From: an uncultured Clostridia bacterium | GTDB taxonomy: Bacteria > Bacillota_A > Clostridia > TANB77 > CAG-508 | Length of the DNA: 36,745 nt | Direction: 5' to 3' | Assembly: GCA_947628335.1 (NCBI GenBank) | Contig: CANQZT010000001.1 | Span: 1 to 36,745 of the forward strand | Shown here: piece after piece, positions 1-7,370 of the stretch | How positions within the stretch are numbered: position 1 is the first letter of the stretch | Layout: the number at the start of each line of letters is the position of its first letter | Program-made: the position numbers and the translations under genes | The notes under the pieces: model-generated | Told to the model about the DNA's origin: nothing | The model's database searches: none | Seen by the model: only the letters and a program-made list of their open reading frames with translations

Positions 1-15
1 TTACACAACATGTGC

Positions 16-56
16 AAAACGAGCAATCCCTTGGCTAGACTAAGTTTGCTCGTTTT
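16..56. terminator. Hairpin resembling a bidirectional terminator at the window edge
   Basis: AAAACGAGCAA (16-26) is fully complementary to TTGCTCGTTTT (46-56), an 11-bp stem with a 19-nt loop in which CTT (30-32) and AAG (42-44) can also pair. Five T residues (53-57) end the right arm and the left arm starts with A residues, so it could stop transcripts in either direction. Its gene lies outside the window, so the direction is unknown. Nothing else was recognised between it and position 139. Confidence 0.55.
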
Positions 57-139
57 TGCTGTAAAACTCAAGATTCTTTACTACAATCAATTATATTTCA
101 AAAAAAATATATTGTCAACTATTTTTATTTAAAAAGTAG

Positions 140-173
140 AAAAAAAGAGCCACCTCAAAATTGAAGTGACTCT
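140..173 (-). terminator. Intrinsic terminator of the coiled-coil protein gene
   Basis: On the minus strand the 13-nt arms AGAGTCACTTCAA and TTGAGGTGGCTCT pair throughout (three G-U wobbles) around a 2-nt core, followed by seven T residues (140-146 on the plus strand). It lies 10 bases past the stop codon of the gene ending at 184. The G-U pairs show it is built for minus-strand RNA. Confidence 0.85.
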
Positions 174-183
174 GAAAAAATAT

Positions 184-1422
184 TTACGCAACGTCATAGA
201 TATACGGAGATTTACTAGCTAGTTTCCTAGCTTCACTCTCCATACCGTTTTCCAAATACGTTAAATATCCCTTTGCTGCCTCACGATAAGGCTCCATCGC
301 CTTATACTTGATCGGGTACTTTCCGACCTTTTCTATCTTCACTGCTTCAGCAGCTTCTAGCCGCTGAAGAATTTCAGGCTCATCTTTTTTATATCTCTTG
401 AACCCATCAAAAAGATCAGAAGAAATCATCAAGGTGACTGGTAACGAACTTTCAAGGAACTTAATCCCTGCCTCTACTTCATCATCAGGTAGATTTGCCA
501 GAAGTTCGTCACAAATGACAATCTTCTGGTAATCTCTACCGTAGAAACGGGAACTCGCAAACAAATCTTCGTCCATGTTAAAATACTTCTTCGCGAATTT
601 AATCACTTTTTGATCTATCTCCAGGTTTTGAGCTACCTCATTAGATTTTTCGGATTCTTCAATTATAGCATCTACAAATTTAGAACTATTTAAATCCTCT
701 TCTTTATGATCTGTTATAATTTCTGTGTTGACTCCGTTATTATCTGTTTTCGCTTTAGTTTCTGCGGACTCAACTTTAGTGGTTTCTTTCTGAGTATTAG
801 CAACTTTAAATTCCGTATTCTCTTCTTTAATATCAGAGGTTTCGGGTTTAGCCTCGATATTTTCTTCTGGAGAATTTGGAGTTTCTGTTTTTTCTTCGGT
901 ATTTTCTTTTGGAGTTTCCGAAGTTTCTCCAGATGATAAGAACGCAACGACTTCATTTAACTGCTGAAGTTGTTCTTTCTTTTGACCCAAAAGTTCCTCA
1001 GATTTGGCTATTTCTGCTTTAATAGTAGCAGATACATCCTCAATGCCTTGTACAGCTGTTAAAGCCGTTTTAAGACTAGCTAGTTTTGTCTCTTCTGCTT
1101 TTATCTCATCCTTAATTTGAATGAGCTTTTGCCCTTCTGTCCGAAGAGTTTTTTCATCCTCGGAGATTTCTTTTGCTATTTCTTTAGTTCTTGAATCAAA
1201 TTCAAGAATCCTTTCAGCTGTATTCTGCAGCTTAGATACCTGCAGATACATTTTTGACATTTTGTCTTTTAGGGAAGCCGGTTCCCTTTCTGGCAACGCC
1301 ATAAGCTCGTAACCGAGCCCTGACGCTAAAAACTTCAAGTTCTCCTTTTCATGTTCAAGCTGTTCGCGGTAAGTATTTAATACCTCCCGCTGCTTAGTAA
1401 TTTTTTCCATTATTTCTTTCAT
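184..1422 (-). CDS. Coiled-coil protein of unknown function, unusual base composition
   Basis: A 412-residue protein that I do not recognise. Residues about 1-165 are charged heptad-like helix rich in K, E, Q and L, predicted coiled coil. Residues about 165-250 are a low-complexity linker of E, K, T, S and P with repeated EEN and TET/KPET motifs. Residues about 265-412 look like a compact globular domain, with VIKFAKKYFNMDEDLF and ending SPYIYDVA. There is no signal peptide or membrane segment, so it is probably cytoplasmic. The ATG at 1422 is preceded by AGGAGGAATATAT. It is a single-gene unit with its own promoter and terminator. Its G+C is well above its neighbours (27 of 60 bases in 241-300 against 19 of 60 in galE 1861-1920, my counts), which suggests transfer from another genome. 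Function and family are open. Confidence 0.8.
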   Translation of the reverse strand: MKEIMEKITKQREVLNTYREQLEHEKENLKFLASGLGYELMALPEREPASLKDKMSKMYLQVSKLQNTAERILEFDSRTKEIAKEISEDEKTLRTEGQKLIQIKDEIKAEETKLASLKTALTAVQGIEDVSATIKAEIAKSEELLGQKKEQLQQLNEVVAFLSSGETSETPKENTEEKTETPNSPEENIEAKPETSDIKEENTEFKVANTQKETTKVESAETKAKTDNNGVNTEIITDHKEEDLNSSKFVDAIIEESEKSNEVAQNLEIDQKVIKFAKKYFNMDEDLFASSRFYGRDYQKIVICDELLANLPDDEVEAGIKFLESSLPVTLMISSDLFDGFKRYKKDEPEILQRLEAAEAVKIEKVGKYPIKYKAMEPYREAAKGYLTYLENGMESEARKLASKSPYIYDVA

Positions 1423-1472
1423 ATATATTCCTCCTAAAAATTTTTTTCGGATGCCATTAAACTTACATTTTT

Positions 1473-1501
1473 ATTATAGCATATTTTACATAAAAAGTCA
1501 A
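1473..1501 (-). promoter_or_regulatory. Sigma-A-type promoter of the coiled-coil protein gene
   Basis: On the minus strand TTGACT (1496-1501), a 17-nt spacer and a perfect TATAAT (1473-1478) lie about 50 bases upstream of the ATG at 1422. The hexamers and spacing match the vegetative consensus except for one -35 base. Confidence 0.8.
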
Positions 1502-1509
1502 TTAAAATG

Positions 1510-1542
1510 AAAAAATATGCTTATATTTATATACAAGCATAT
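1510..1542 (-). terminator. Intrinsic terminator after galE
   Basis: Minus-strand arms ATATGCTT (from 1535-1542) and AAGCATAT (from 1515-1522) form an 8-bp stem followed by T residues (1510-1515 on the plus strand). It begins 17 bases past the galE stop and abuts the promoter of the next gene. Confidence 0.75.
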
Positions 1543-1558
1543 AAATTTAACTAAAAAA

Positions 1559-2566
1559 TTATTTATTTTTTATTTGGTAGTTCCAAGTATCTTTACACAT
1601 ATCTTCTAAATTTTTAGTAGCTTTAAATCCTATTTCATTTTGTGCTTTAGTAGGGTCAGCATAACATTTAGCTATATCTCCACTTCTTCTAGGAGCAATT
1701 ACATAAGGTACTTTTACATTGTTTACTTTTTCAAATGTATTTACAATATCTAACACGCTATACCCTTTTCCAGTTCCAAGATTATAAATATACACACCAC
1801 TATTTTCTTTATTTAATTTTTCTATTGCTTTTATATGTCCAATAGCAAGGTCTACAACGTGTATATAATCTCTTACTCCTGTACCATCTTCAGTATCATA
1901 ATCATTTCCAAAAACAGACAATTTTTCTAATTTTTTACAAGCTACTCTTGATACATAAGGCATTAAATTATTTGGTATTCCATTTGGTTCTTCTCCAATT
2001 AAACCACTTTCATGAGCACCAATTGGATTAAAATATCTTAAAATTGCTATATCAAATGTATTATCTGATTTATAGACATCTTGTAAAATTTGTTCTATCA
2101 TAAGTTTTGAAGTACCATAAGGATTTGTCGTTCCCCCAACTTTAGCTTCCTCAGTTATTGGCACAACTTCTGGATTACCATATACTGTTGCAGAAGAACT
2201 AAATACAAATTTTTTAACATTATATTTTTTCATAACGTCTAACAAAACTAATGCACCATACACATTATTTATATAATATTCAATTGGCTTTTGAACAGAC
2301 TCTCCTACTGCTTTATATCCTGCAAAATTTATTACTGCTTCTATTTTATTTTCTTTAAACACTACTTCTAAATCTTCTTTTTTAGTATAATCTATTTCAT
2401 AAAACTTAAAATCTTTTCCTGTAATTTTCTTTATTTTATCTAATACTTCTGGTTTACTATTTGAAAAGTTATCTAGTACTACTATTTCATATCCTGCATT
2501 TAAAAGTTCTACACAAGTATGAGAGCCAATATATCCTGCTCCTCCAGTTACTAATATTTTATTCAT
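1559..2566 (-). CDS. galE: UDP-glucose 4-epimerase
   Basis: Interconverts UDP-glucose and UDP-galactose (or the N-acetyl forms) in the cytoplasm, supplying galactose-type sugars for glycan synthesis. The 335-residue protein is a full-length extended short-chain dehydrogenase/reductase: NAD-binding GGAGYIG at residues 8-14, SSSATVYG at 123-130, and the catalytic YxxxK pair at Y150 and K154. The frame is open upstream to 2617, but the ATG at 2566 is chosen because GAAGGAGGAT sits just before it and MNKILVTGGAGYIG is the standard GalE N-terminus. It follows the deacetylase gene by 34 bases and is the last gene of the short unit starting at the promoter near 4690. Whether it acts on UDP-Glc or UDP-GlcNAc cannot be told from sequence. 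Confidence 0.96.
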   Translation of the reverse strand: MNKILVTGGAGYIGSHTCVELLNAGYEIVVLDNFSNSKPEVLDKIKKITGKDFKFYEIDYTKKEDLEVVFKENKIEAVINFAGYKAVGESVQKPIEYYINNVYGALVLLDVMKKYNVKKFVFSSSATVYGNPEVVPITEEAKVGGTTNPYGTSKLMIEQILQDVYKSDNTFDIAILRYFNPIGAHESGLIGEEPNGIPNNLMPYVSRVACKKLEKLSVFGNDYDTEDGTGVRDYIHVVDLAIGHIKAIEKLNKENSGVYIYNLGTGKGYSVLDIVNTFEKVNNVKVPYVIAPRRSGDIAKCYADPTKAQNEIGFKATKNLEDMCKDTWNYQIKNK

Positions 2567-2600
2567 AAAAATCCTCCTTCTATAATTTATATAATTTTGA

Positions 2601-3506
2601 TTATTTATCTTCATCATAAATTATGACTTTTGACTGACTCAAATATGAAGCAAATGTATCAATAGTCATACTTCTATTTGCATATATTCTTGGTATTTGA
2701 TAAAAGTCTTTGTGTATATCAGAATTATAAACTCCACCAGTCATCATCATTCCAAACTGATACTTGTCCTTTACTATTTGAAGTGATGTATCATCATATT
2801 TACCATAAGGATAACAAATTGTTGTAAGTTCTCTTCCAGTTAATTTTTCTAATCTTTCTTTTGATTTTAACAATTGTTCTTTTTGCTCTTCATCAGATAA
2901 TGTAGTTAAATCTAAATGATTTTTTGTATGAGATTCTATTTCAATATAACCGCTACTTGCCATTTCTTTTATTTGTTCTTCTGTTAAATAGTTTTCTCCA
3001 TTTATATAATCTGTTATTATATATAAAGTTGCTTTTTGTTTATATTTTTTAAATAATGGATAAGCATTATTATAAAAATATACAAATACATCATCAAAAG
3101 TTAGTGCAACTGGTTTTTCATATTTATAAAGCTTATCTAATTCACTCGTAAATATTGTTTGATAGCCATTTTCTGTTATATACTTTAATTGTTCTTCTAA
3201 AGTAGATGGCTTTAAAAAGTTTTCTACATCTAAATTATCGCCATAATCATCTAATATAAAGTGATACATAAATATTGGGACAACATAAGTAGCGTTTTGT
3301 GGTGGAAGTTCCACTTCAATTTTATCTTTTTCATCTGTTTCGTTTTTAGTTTCTTCTTTGTTATTGCTATCTGCAATTACATTATCATTATAAATATTGG
3401 TATTTCCAGAAATTAAGCCAATAATTGCAATTATAACAATTATTGATATAGATATAGCTACTAATATAATTTTATTTTTTCTATTTTTTTTATTATTTCT
3501 TTTCAT
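2601..3506 (-). CDS. Membrane-anchored polysaccharide deacetylase (CE4 family)
   Basis: Predicted to remove acetyl groups from N-acetylated sugars of peptidoglycan or a surface glycan outside the cell. Of 301 residues, 1-11 are strongly basic and 12-33 form one hydrophobic signal-anchor, followed by an acidic low-complexity linker (about 45-68). The NodB-type domain runs from about 75 to 290, with the metal motif TFDD at 136-139 and the histidine pair SHTKNH at 192-197 (H193, H197). The position after TFDD that is usually Gly-Tyr is Val-Phe, a mild departure. Its start overlaps the stop of the upstream glycosyltransferase by 4 bases (ATGA), so the two are probably translationally coupled. The natural substrate is not known. 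Confidence 0.92.
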   Translation of the reverse strand: MKRNNKKNRKNKIILVAISISIIVIIAIIGLISGNTNIYNDNVIADSNNKEETKNETDEKDKIEVELPPQNATYVVPIFMYHFILDDYGDNLDVENFLKPSTLEEQLKYITENGYQTIFTSELDKLYKYEKPVALTFDDVFVYFYNNAYPLFKKYKQKATLYIITDYINGENYLTEEQIKEMASSGYIEIESHTKNHLDLTTLSDEEQKEQLLKSKERLEKLTGRELTTICYPYGKYDDTSLQIVKDKYQFGMMMTGGVYNSDIHKDFYQIPRIYANRSMTIDTFASYLSQSKVIIYDEDK

Positions 3507-4642
3507 ACATTCTCACCCTCAAAAATTTTCTCCCATTCTTTCACTACATTAAAGTCATAATACTTTTTAACATTCTCAGTAGAATTATTTGATATTTTAC
3601 TCCACTCTTTTTTAGAATTTAATAAATTTAATATTTCTTCTGCCATTTTTCCTTTATTTTTGTTTTCTACTAATATACCATTTTCTCTATTTGTTATTAT
3701 TTCTCTAGGACCTACTTCAATATCAAAGCTTATAACCGGAAGTCCTACTCTCATTGCTTCACATATTACAAGTGAAAAACTTTCACAATTTGAAGTTAAT
3801 AAAAATACCGAAGCTAAAGTAAGTTCTTGATTTATTTTTTTACTTTCCATTCTACCTGGTAATTCTACATAGCCATTTAGTTCTAGCTCATTAATTTTTT
3901 CTTCTAATGCTTTTCTTTCAGTTCCTTCTCCAATTATTTTTAATTTTAAGCTCTTATCTTTTAAATGAACTATTTTAAAAACTTCTAACATTGAAATAAA
4001 GTCTTTTTCTTTTTCTAGTCTTCCTACACTAATTAAAACTTTATTTGTAAAGTCAGCCTTTTTATCTATTTCTAATTTTTCTATCATATTTGGAATTAAT
4101 GTAACTTTTGCTTTAGAATTTCTTAAATAATTTTCATAATCTTCTTTTGCTTTATTTGTCATTACAATAACATAATCAATATTATTAAATGATTTTTTTA
4201 TTTTTCTTATATAACTTTCATCATTTTTATACGAATGTTCTTGAGTAACATTTAATGTGTCATGCCTTTTAATCATTTTAGCAAATTCTATTCTAGTAGA
4301 AACCAGTATATCTGTATTACATTTATTAATTGCTTTTTTCATTTTTATAAATTTGTAGTACCCGCATTTTATCATTATAAAGCTTTGTTTTAATATCTCT
4401 GCTATATTATGAGTGTTACAAGCTTCTTTTAAGGCTTTATGATTTGGTCCAAATTTACTTAAAAATCTAATTTTTACTTTAGAATCAATTTCATAAAAAG
4501 ACTTTCCATTAAGCATATCATATACAGATATTATTTCTATTTTATAATTTGAGTTTTTTGCTAACTGATTTATTAGTGTTATAGTTTGCTTTTCTAATCC
4601 ACCATAATTTAAATGTAACATTAAAAATGTTATTTTTTTCAA
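3503..4642 (-). CDS. Glycosyltransferase family 4 (GT-B fold)
   Basis: A retaining glycosyltransferase that transfers a sugar from a nucleotide donor, probably to a lipid-linked or surface glycan at the inner membrane face. The N-terminal domain opens with the glycine-rich LNYGGLEKQT. The C-terminal donor-binding domain shows VLISVGRLEKEKDF and the EX7E motif in CESFSLVICEAMRVGLPVISFD. At 379 residues it has the usual length. The start is TTG at 4642, preceded by GGAGG with an 8-nt spacer; no ATG fits better. It is first in its unit, right behind a consensus promoter, and overlaps the deacetylase gene by 4 bases. Donor and acceptor are unknown. Confidence 0.92.
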   Translation of the reverse strand: MKKITFLMLHLNYGGLEKQTITLINQLAKNSNYKIEIISVYDMLNGKSFYEIDSKVKIRFLSKFGPNHKALKEACNTHNIAEILKQSFIMIKCGYYKFIKMKKAINKCNTDILVSTRIEFAKMIKRHDTLNVTQEHSYKNDESYIRKIKKSFNNIDYVIVMTNKAKEDYENYLRNSKAKVTLIPNMIEKLEIDKKADFTNKVLISVGRLEKEKDFISMLEVFKIVHLKDKSLKLKIIGEGTERKALEEKINELELNGYVELPGRMESKKINQELTLASVFLLTSNCESFSLVICEAMRVGLPVISFDIEVGPREIITNRENGILVENKNKGKMAEEILNLLNSKKEWSKISNNSTENVKKYYDFNVVKEWEKIFEGENV

Positions 4643-4666
4643 AAGTTATACCTCCAAATTTATTAA

Positions 4667-4695
4667 ATTATACAATAAAAAATGAGTATTGTCAA
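4667..4695 (-). promoter_or_regulatory. Consensus-perfect promoter of the GT4-deacetylase-galE unit
   Basis: On the minus strand TTGACA (4690-4695), a 17-nt spacer and TATAAT (4667-4672) match the vegetative consensus at all 12 positions. It lies 25 bases before the TTG start at 4642. The -35 box sits inside the hairpin that terminates the upstream operon. Confidence 0.88.
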
Positions 4696-4718
4696 ATATA
4701 AAAAACTTGCAATACTCA
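4677..4718 (-). terminator. Terminator of the glycan operon, overlapping the next promoter
   Basis: TGAGTATTG (4683-4691) and CAATACTCA (4710-4718) form a perfect 9-bp stem; minus-strand RNA then has six U residues (4677-4682). It follows the acyltransferase stop by 42 bases. The 18-nt loop contains most of the -35 box of the following promoter. Confidence 0.82.
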
Positions 4719-4760
4719 CATATTTACTTAACATTTTTTAGTAAATTTAGCTATTAAATT

Positions 4761-5924
4761 TTATTCTACAACTGTACTTTCAGTTTTAGGATTTAAATAA
4801 AGTATCTTATCTTTTCTAAATCTTCTAATTACTTCTTTTATCTTTTGAGTAATATTTACTTTATCAATTACTTTATCCAATGTTTTACTTAATATAAAGC
4901 TAAATACTTTATCAATAATTGCACAAGAAATAAATATTACCAAACATTTTAATATAGAGTGACCAACTAAAAAGCGTGAAAACATATATTTAGTGTTTGG
5001 AGAAACATTACTCCATATATAGCCACGGACTAAAAAATTATCATGTATTAAATATATTCCAAGCGTTGTTGAAGAAATAAAGTTTACTATTTTACTTTCA
5101 AATGTAATGTTTTTAAAGAACTTAAATATATAAATTGCTGCAATAACTGCAAAAATACTATTTATACTTGAAAGACAAGAGTATGAATTTGCTACATCTT
5201 TATTTCCTAAATGCTTTCCTAAAATTGTTATTAAAACTGAAAACATAATTATTACTAAACTTGATGATATAGATATAATTAAATTTTTTATATTTTTTGA
5301 ATTTGATTCTACAGTATGTAATCTAATATATGCTCCTATTATATACATAACTAAAAAAGTGTCTATATTACTATATCCAAATACTTCAAGACTTAATTTG
5401 GGATGAATATTTAAAACTGATACAATTGTTGGTATAGTACTCCATATTGTAATTATTATCGTAATCATTTTTAAATACGATTTTCTATCTAATTTCTTTA
5501 ACATAGAATTTAAGTATGGCGATATTAAATATAATAATATGTAATTAATAACAAACCAACAGTCTGCAGTAAATGGTATTATAGATTTTATTAAATTATT
5601 TAGTGAAAAGTTTACTATATTAAATTTATAAAATATAAGAAAAATTATTATTCCGTATAATGTCATTTTCTCCACTAGCTTAATTATTTTGTTATAATTA
5701 TATTTTTTATTAATCAAAAAGTATCCAGTAATTAAAATAAAAATATCACATGCAAGTTTTCCACCAAGTACCATTATTTTTATATAAATTTCATTAAATG
5801 TTAACCCAAAATTACTATAATCAAATCCACCATGTCCTGAATAATGATGGAAAACTATTAGTATCATACATAATATTCTAAGTAACTCTAAGGAAGAATT
5901 CCTTACCTTCTTATTGCTATCCAT
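4761..5924 (-). CDS. Acyltransferase family 3 (OafA/WecH-type) integral membrane protein
   Basis: Predicted to O-acylate (usually acetylate) sugars of an exported glycan at the membrane. The 387-residue protein is polytopic, about ten hydrophobic segments. It starts with the family signature SLELLRILCMILIVFHHYSG (residues 10-29), whose HH pair is the expected catalytic histidine region. The C-terminus (about 350-387) is basic and cytoplasmic. It is last in the long glycan operon, 26 bases after the DUF4956 gene and just before the operon terminator, which fits a late tailoring step. Substrate and acyl donor are inferred only from the family. Confidence 0.9.
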   Translation of the reverse strand: MDSNKKVRNSSLELLRILCMILIVFHHYSGHGGFDYSNFGLTFNEIYIKIMVLGGKLACDIFILITGYFLINKKYNYNKIIKLVEKMTLYGIIIFLIFYKFNIVNFSLNNLIKSIIPFTADCWFVINYILLYLISPYLNSMLKKLDRKSYLKMITIIITIWSTIPTIVSVLNIHPKLSLEVFGYSNIDTFLVMYIIGAYIRLHTVESNSKNIKNLIISISSSLVIIMFSVLITILGKHLGNKDVANSYSCLSSINSIFAVIAAIYIFKFFKNITFESKIVNFISSTTLGIYLIHDNFLVRGYIWSNVSPNTKYMFSRFLVGHSILKCLVIFISCAIIDKVFSFILSKTLDKVIDKVNITQKIKEVIRRFRKDKILYLNPKTESTVVE

Positions 5925-5950
5925 CGTATTTTACCCCTACTTTATAAATG

Positions 5951-6631
5951 TTAAAACTGACATTCTCCATCTTGAGTAATTAAATTAGAAGATATAACAG
6001 ATTTTATTCTAGAAATCTTTTTTAATGCTTCCACTTCATTTTTTCCTGCTAATTCATAAATTATATCTATTTTTTCAGTTGAAGCATTTCTTGATTTTAC
6101 TCTATACTTCATTTTATTTTCATCTAATATATTTGATATTTTATCTTCAGTATCAAATCCTCTAAAACTTACTACTAATAGATAAGGTATTTTATTTCCT
6201 GGTAGCTTTTCAAATAGTAATAATCCAATTGTTAAAATTACAGCAAGGGCACAAGCTATTGAATATACACCTGCTCCAATTATTATTCCATTTGTAATTG
6301 ACCAAAATAAAAATAACAAATCCTTTGGCTCTTTTATAGCTGTTCTAAATCTTACAATAGATAAAGCACCAACCATACCTAAAGATACTATTACATTAGC
6401 TTGCATAGACATTACTACGGCTGCCGTAACTAGTGTCATTAATGACATAGTAACATTAAATTTCTTTGAATATACAACATTATCACATGTAAGTTTATAC
6501 ACAAAATATACAATTAATGAAAAGCCAAATGCAACTGCCATTGTTATGACTACAGTACTAATAGATATACTATTAGTAAAATTTAATAAAAACTTATTTT
6601 TAAAAATATCTGAAAAACTAAAATCACTCAT
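5951..6631 (-). CDS. DUF4956 membrane protein
   Basis: A 226-residue protein with four predicted membrane helices (about residues 20-45, 60-80, 82-100 and 110-140) and a soluble C-terminal domain of about 80 residues starting near YLLVVSFRGF. The segment GALSIVRFRTAIKEPKDLLF is the conserved core I associate with DUF4956. Its start overlaps the upstream VTC-domain gene by 8 bases, so the two are translationally coupled and probably interact. DUF4956, VTC-domain and CotH proteins are often neighbours in bacteria, but no biochemical role is established to my knowledge. The soluble domain alternates beta and alpha segments and may be regulatory. Confidence 0.88.
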   Translation of the reverse strand: MSDFSFSDIFKNKFLLNFTNSISISTVVITMAVAFGFSLIVYFVYKLTCDNVVYSKKFNVTMSLMTLVTAAVVMSMQANVIVSLGMVGALSIVRFRTAIKEPKDLLFLFWSITNGIIIGAGVYSIACALAVILTIGLLLFEKLPGNKIPYLLVVSFRGFDTEDKISNILDENKMKYRVKSRNASTEKIDIIYELAGKNEVEALKKISRIKSVISSNLITQDGECQF

Positions 6632-7349
6632 ACAAACACTCCTTATCTACTACTCTATTTTGTATAATTCTTCCATTTAAATACTTTGAATACGATGTTT
6701 GTTCTAAAGTATTGATATTTAATAACCAAGAAATATAATTAGGTAAAAATTCGTCATATTTTACTTCTAATATATTCATTCCCTTTTCATTTATAGGGAT
6801 ACTTTTACAATCCTTTTTAAAGAAATCAGATGTATCATAACTCATAGATATATTATAATCAAGAGTTACTCTAACATTTCCAGCAGGATATGTGTAAGGA
6901 ATTCTATTATAATCAATAATTATTACTGGCTTATAACCATAAAACTTTGTTTTTATAATAAATTCATTTAACAATTTATGATTATCTTTACTTACTTCTA
7001 ATTTTCCTGCGATTAAATCCAATACTTGTTCTTTTGTTACTTTACAAGAAACTTTATTTGTCATATTGTTAATCTTAAATTTTTTTTCAATACATATATA
7101 ACTTTCATCGTAGTTATAATATCTTATTCTATATTTTTCTCTTTTACTTACACCATTTAGTACTTGATAATAGCTTGTATTTTGATAATCATCAAAATAT
7201 AGGCTTCTTATAAAATATGTTCCATCTTCCATAGTATTTTTATCTACTTTTAGCAAACTTGAAAGTCTAGATTTTAGCTCTTCAAATTGGTATGTATTTA
7301 TATTATATTTTAATTCATGTCTAAACTTTTTCTTATTCTCTATTTCCAT
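6624..7349 (-). CDS. VTC-domain (polyphosphate polymerase-like) protein
   Basis: A 241-residue cytoplasmic protein of the tunnel metalloenzyme superfamily related to the catalytic domain of yeast VTC4, which makes polyphosphate from ATP. Family signatures occur in order: FRHELKY (9-15), FIRSLYFDD, the basic strand REKYRIRYYN, the acidic/basic strand CIEKKFK, RVTLDYN, and NILEVKYDEFLP near the C-terminus. These supply the ring of Arg/Lys and the Glu expected in a triphosphate tunnel. It has no membrane segment; the adjacent DUF4956 protein could provide membrane attachment, as VTC subunits have their own membrane domain in yeast. Whether it makes polyphosphate or handles another triphosphate substrate is unknown. 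Confidence 0.9.
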   Translation of the reverse strand: MEIENKKKFRHELKYNINTYQFEELKSRLSSLLKVDKNTMEDGTYFIRSLYFDDYQNTSYYQVLNGVSKREKYRIRYYNYDESYICIEKKFKINNMTNKVSCKVTKEQVLDLIAGKLEVSKDNHKLLNEFIIKTKFYGYKPVIIIDYNRIPYTYPAGNVRVTLDYNISMSYDTSDFFKKDCKSIPINEKGMNILEVKYDEFLPNYISWLLNINTLEQTSYSKYLNGRIIQNRVVDKECLYE

Positions 7350-7370
7350 ACTTTATATAATTTTCCTCCA

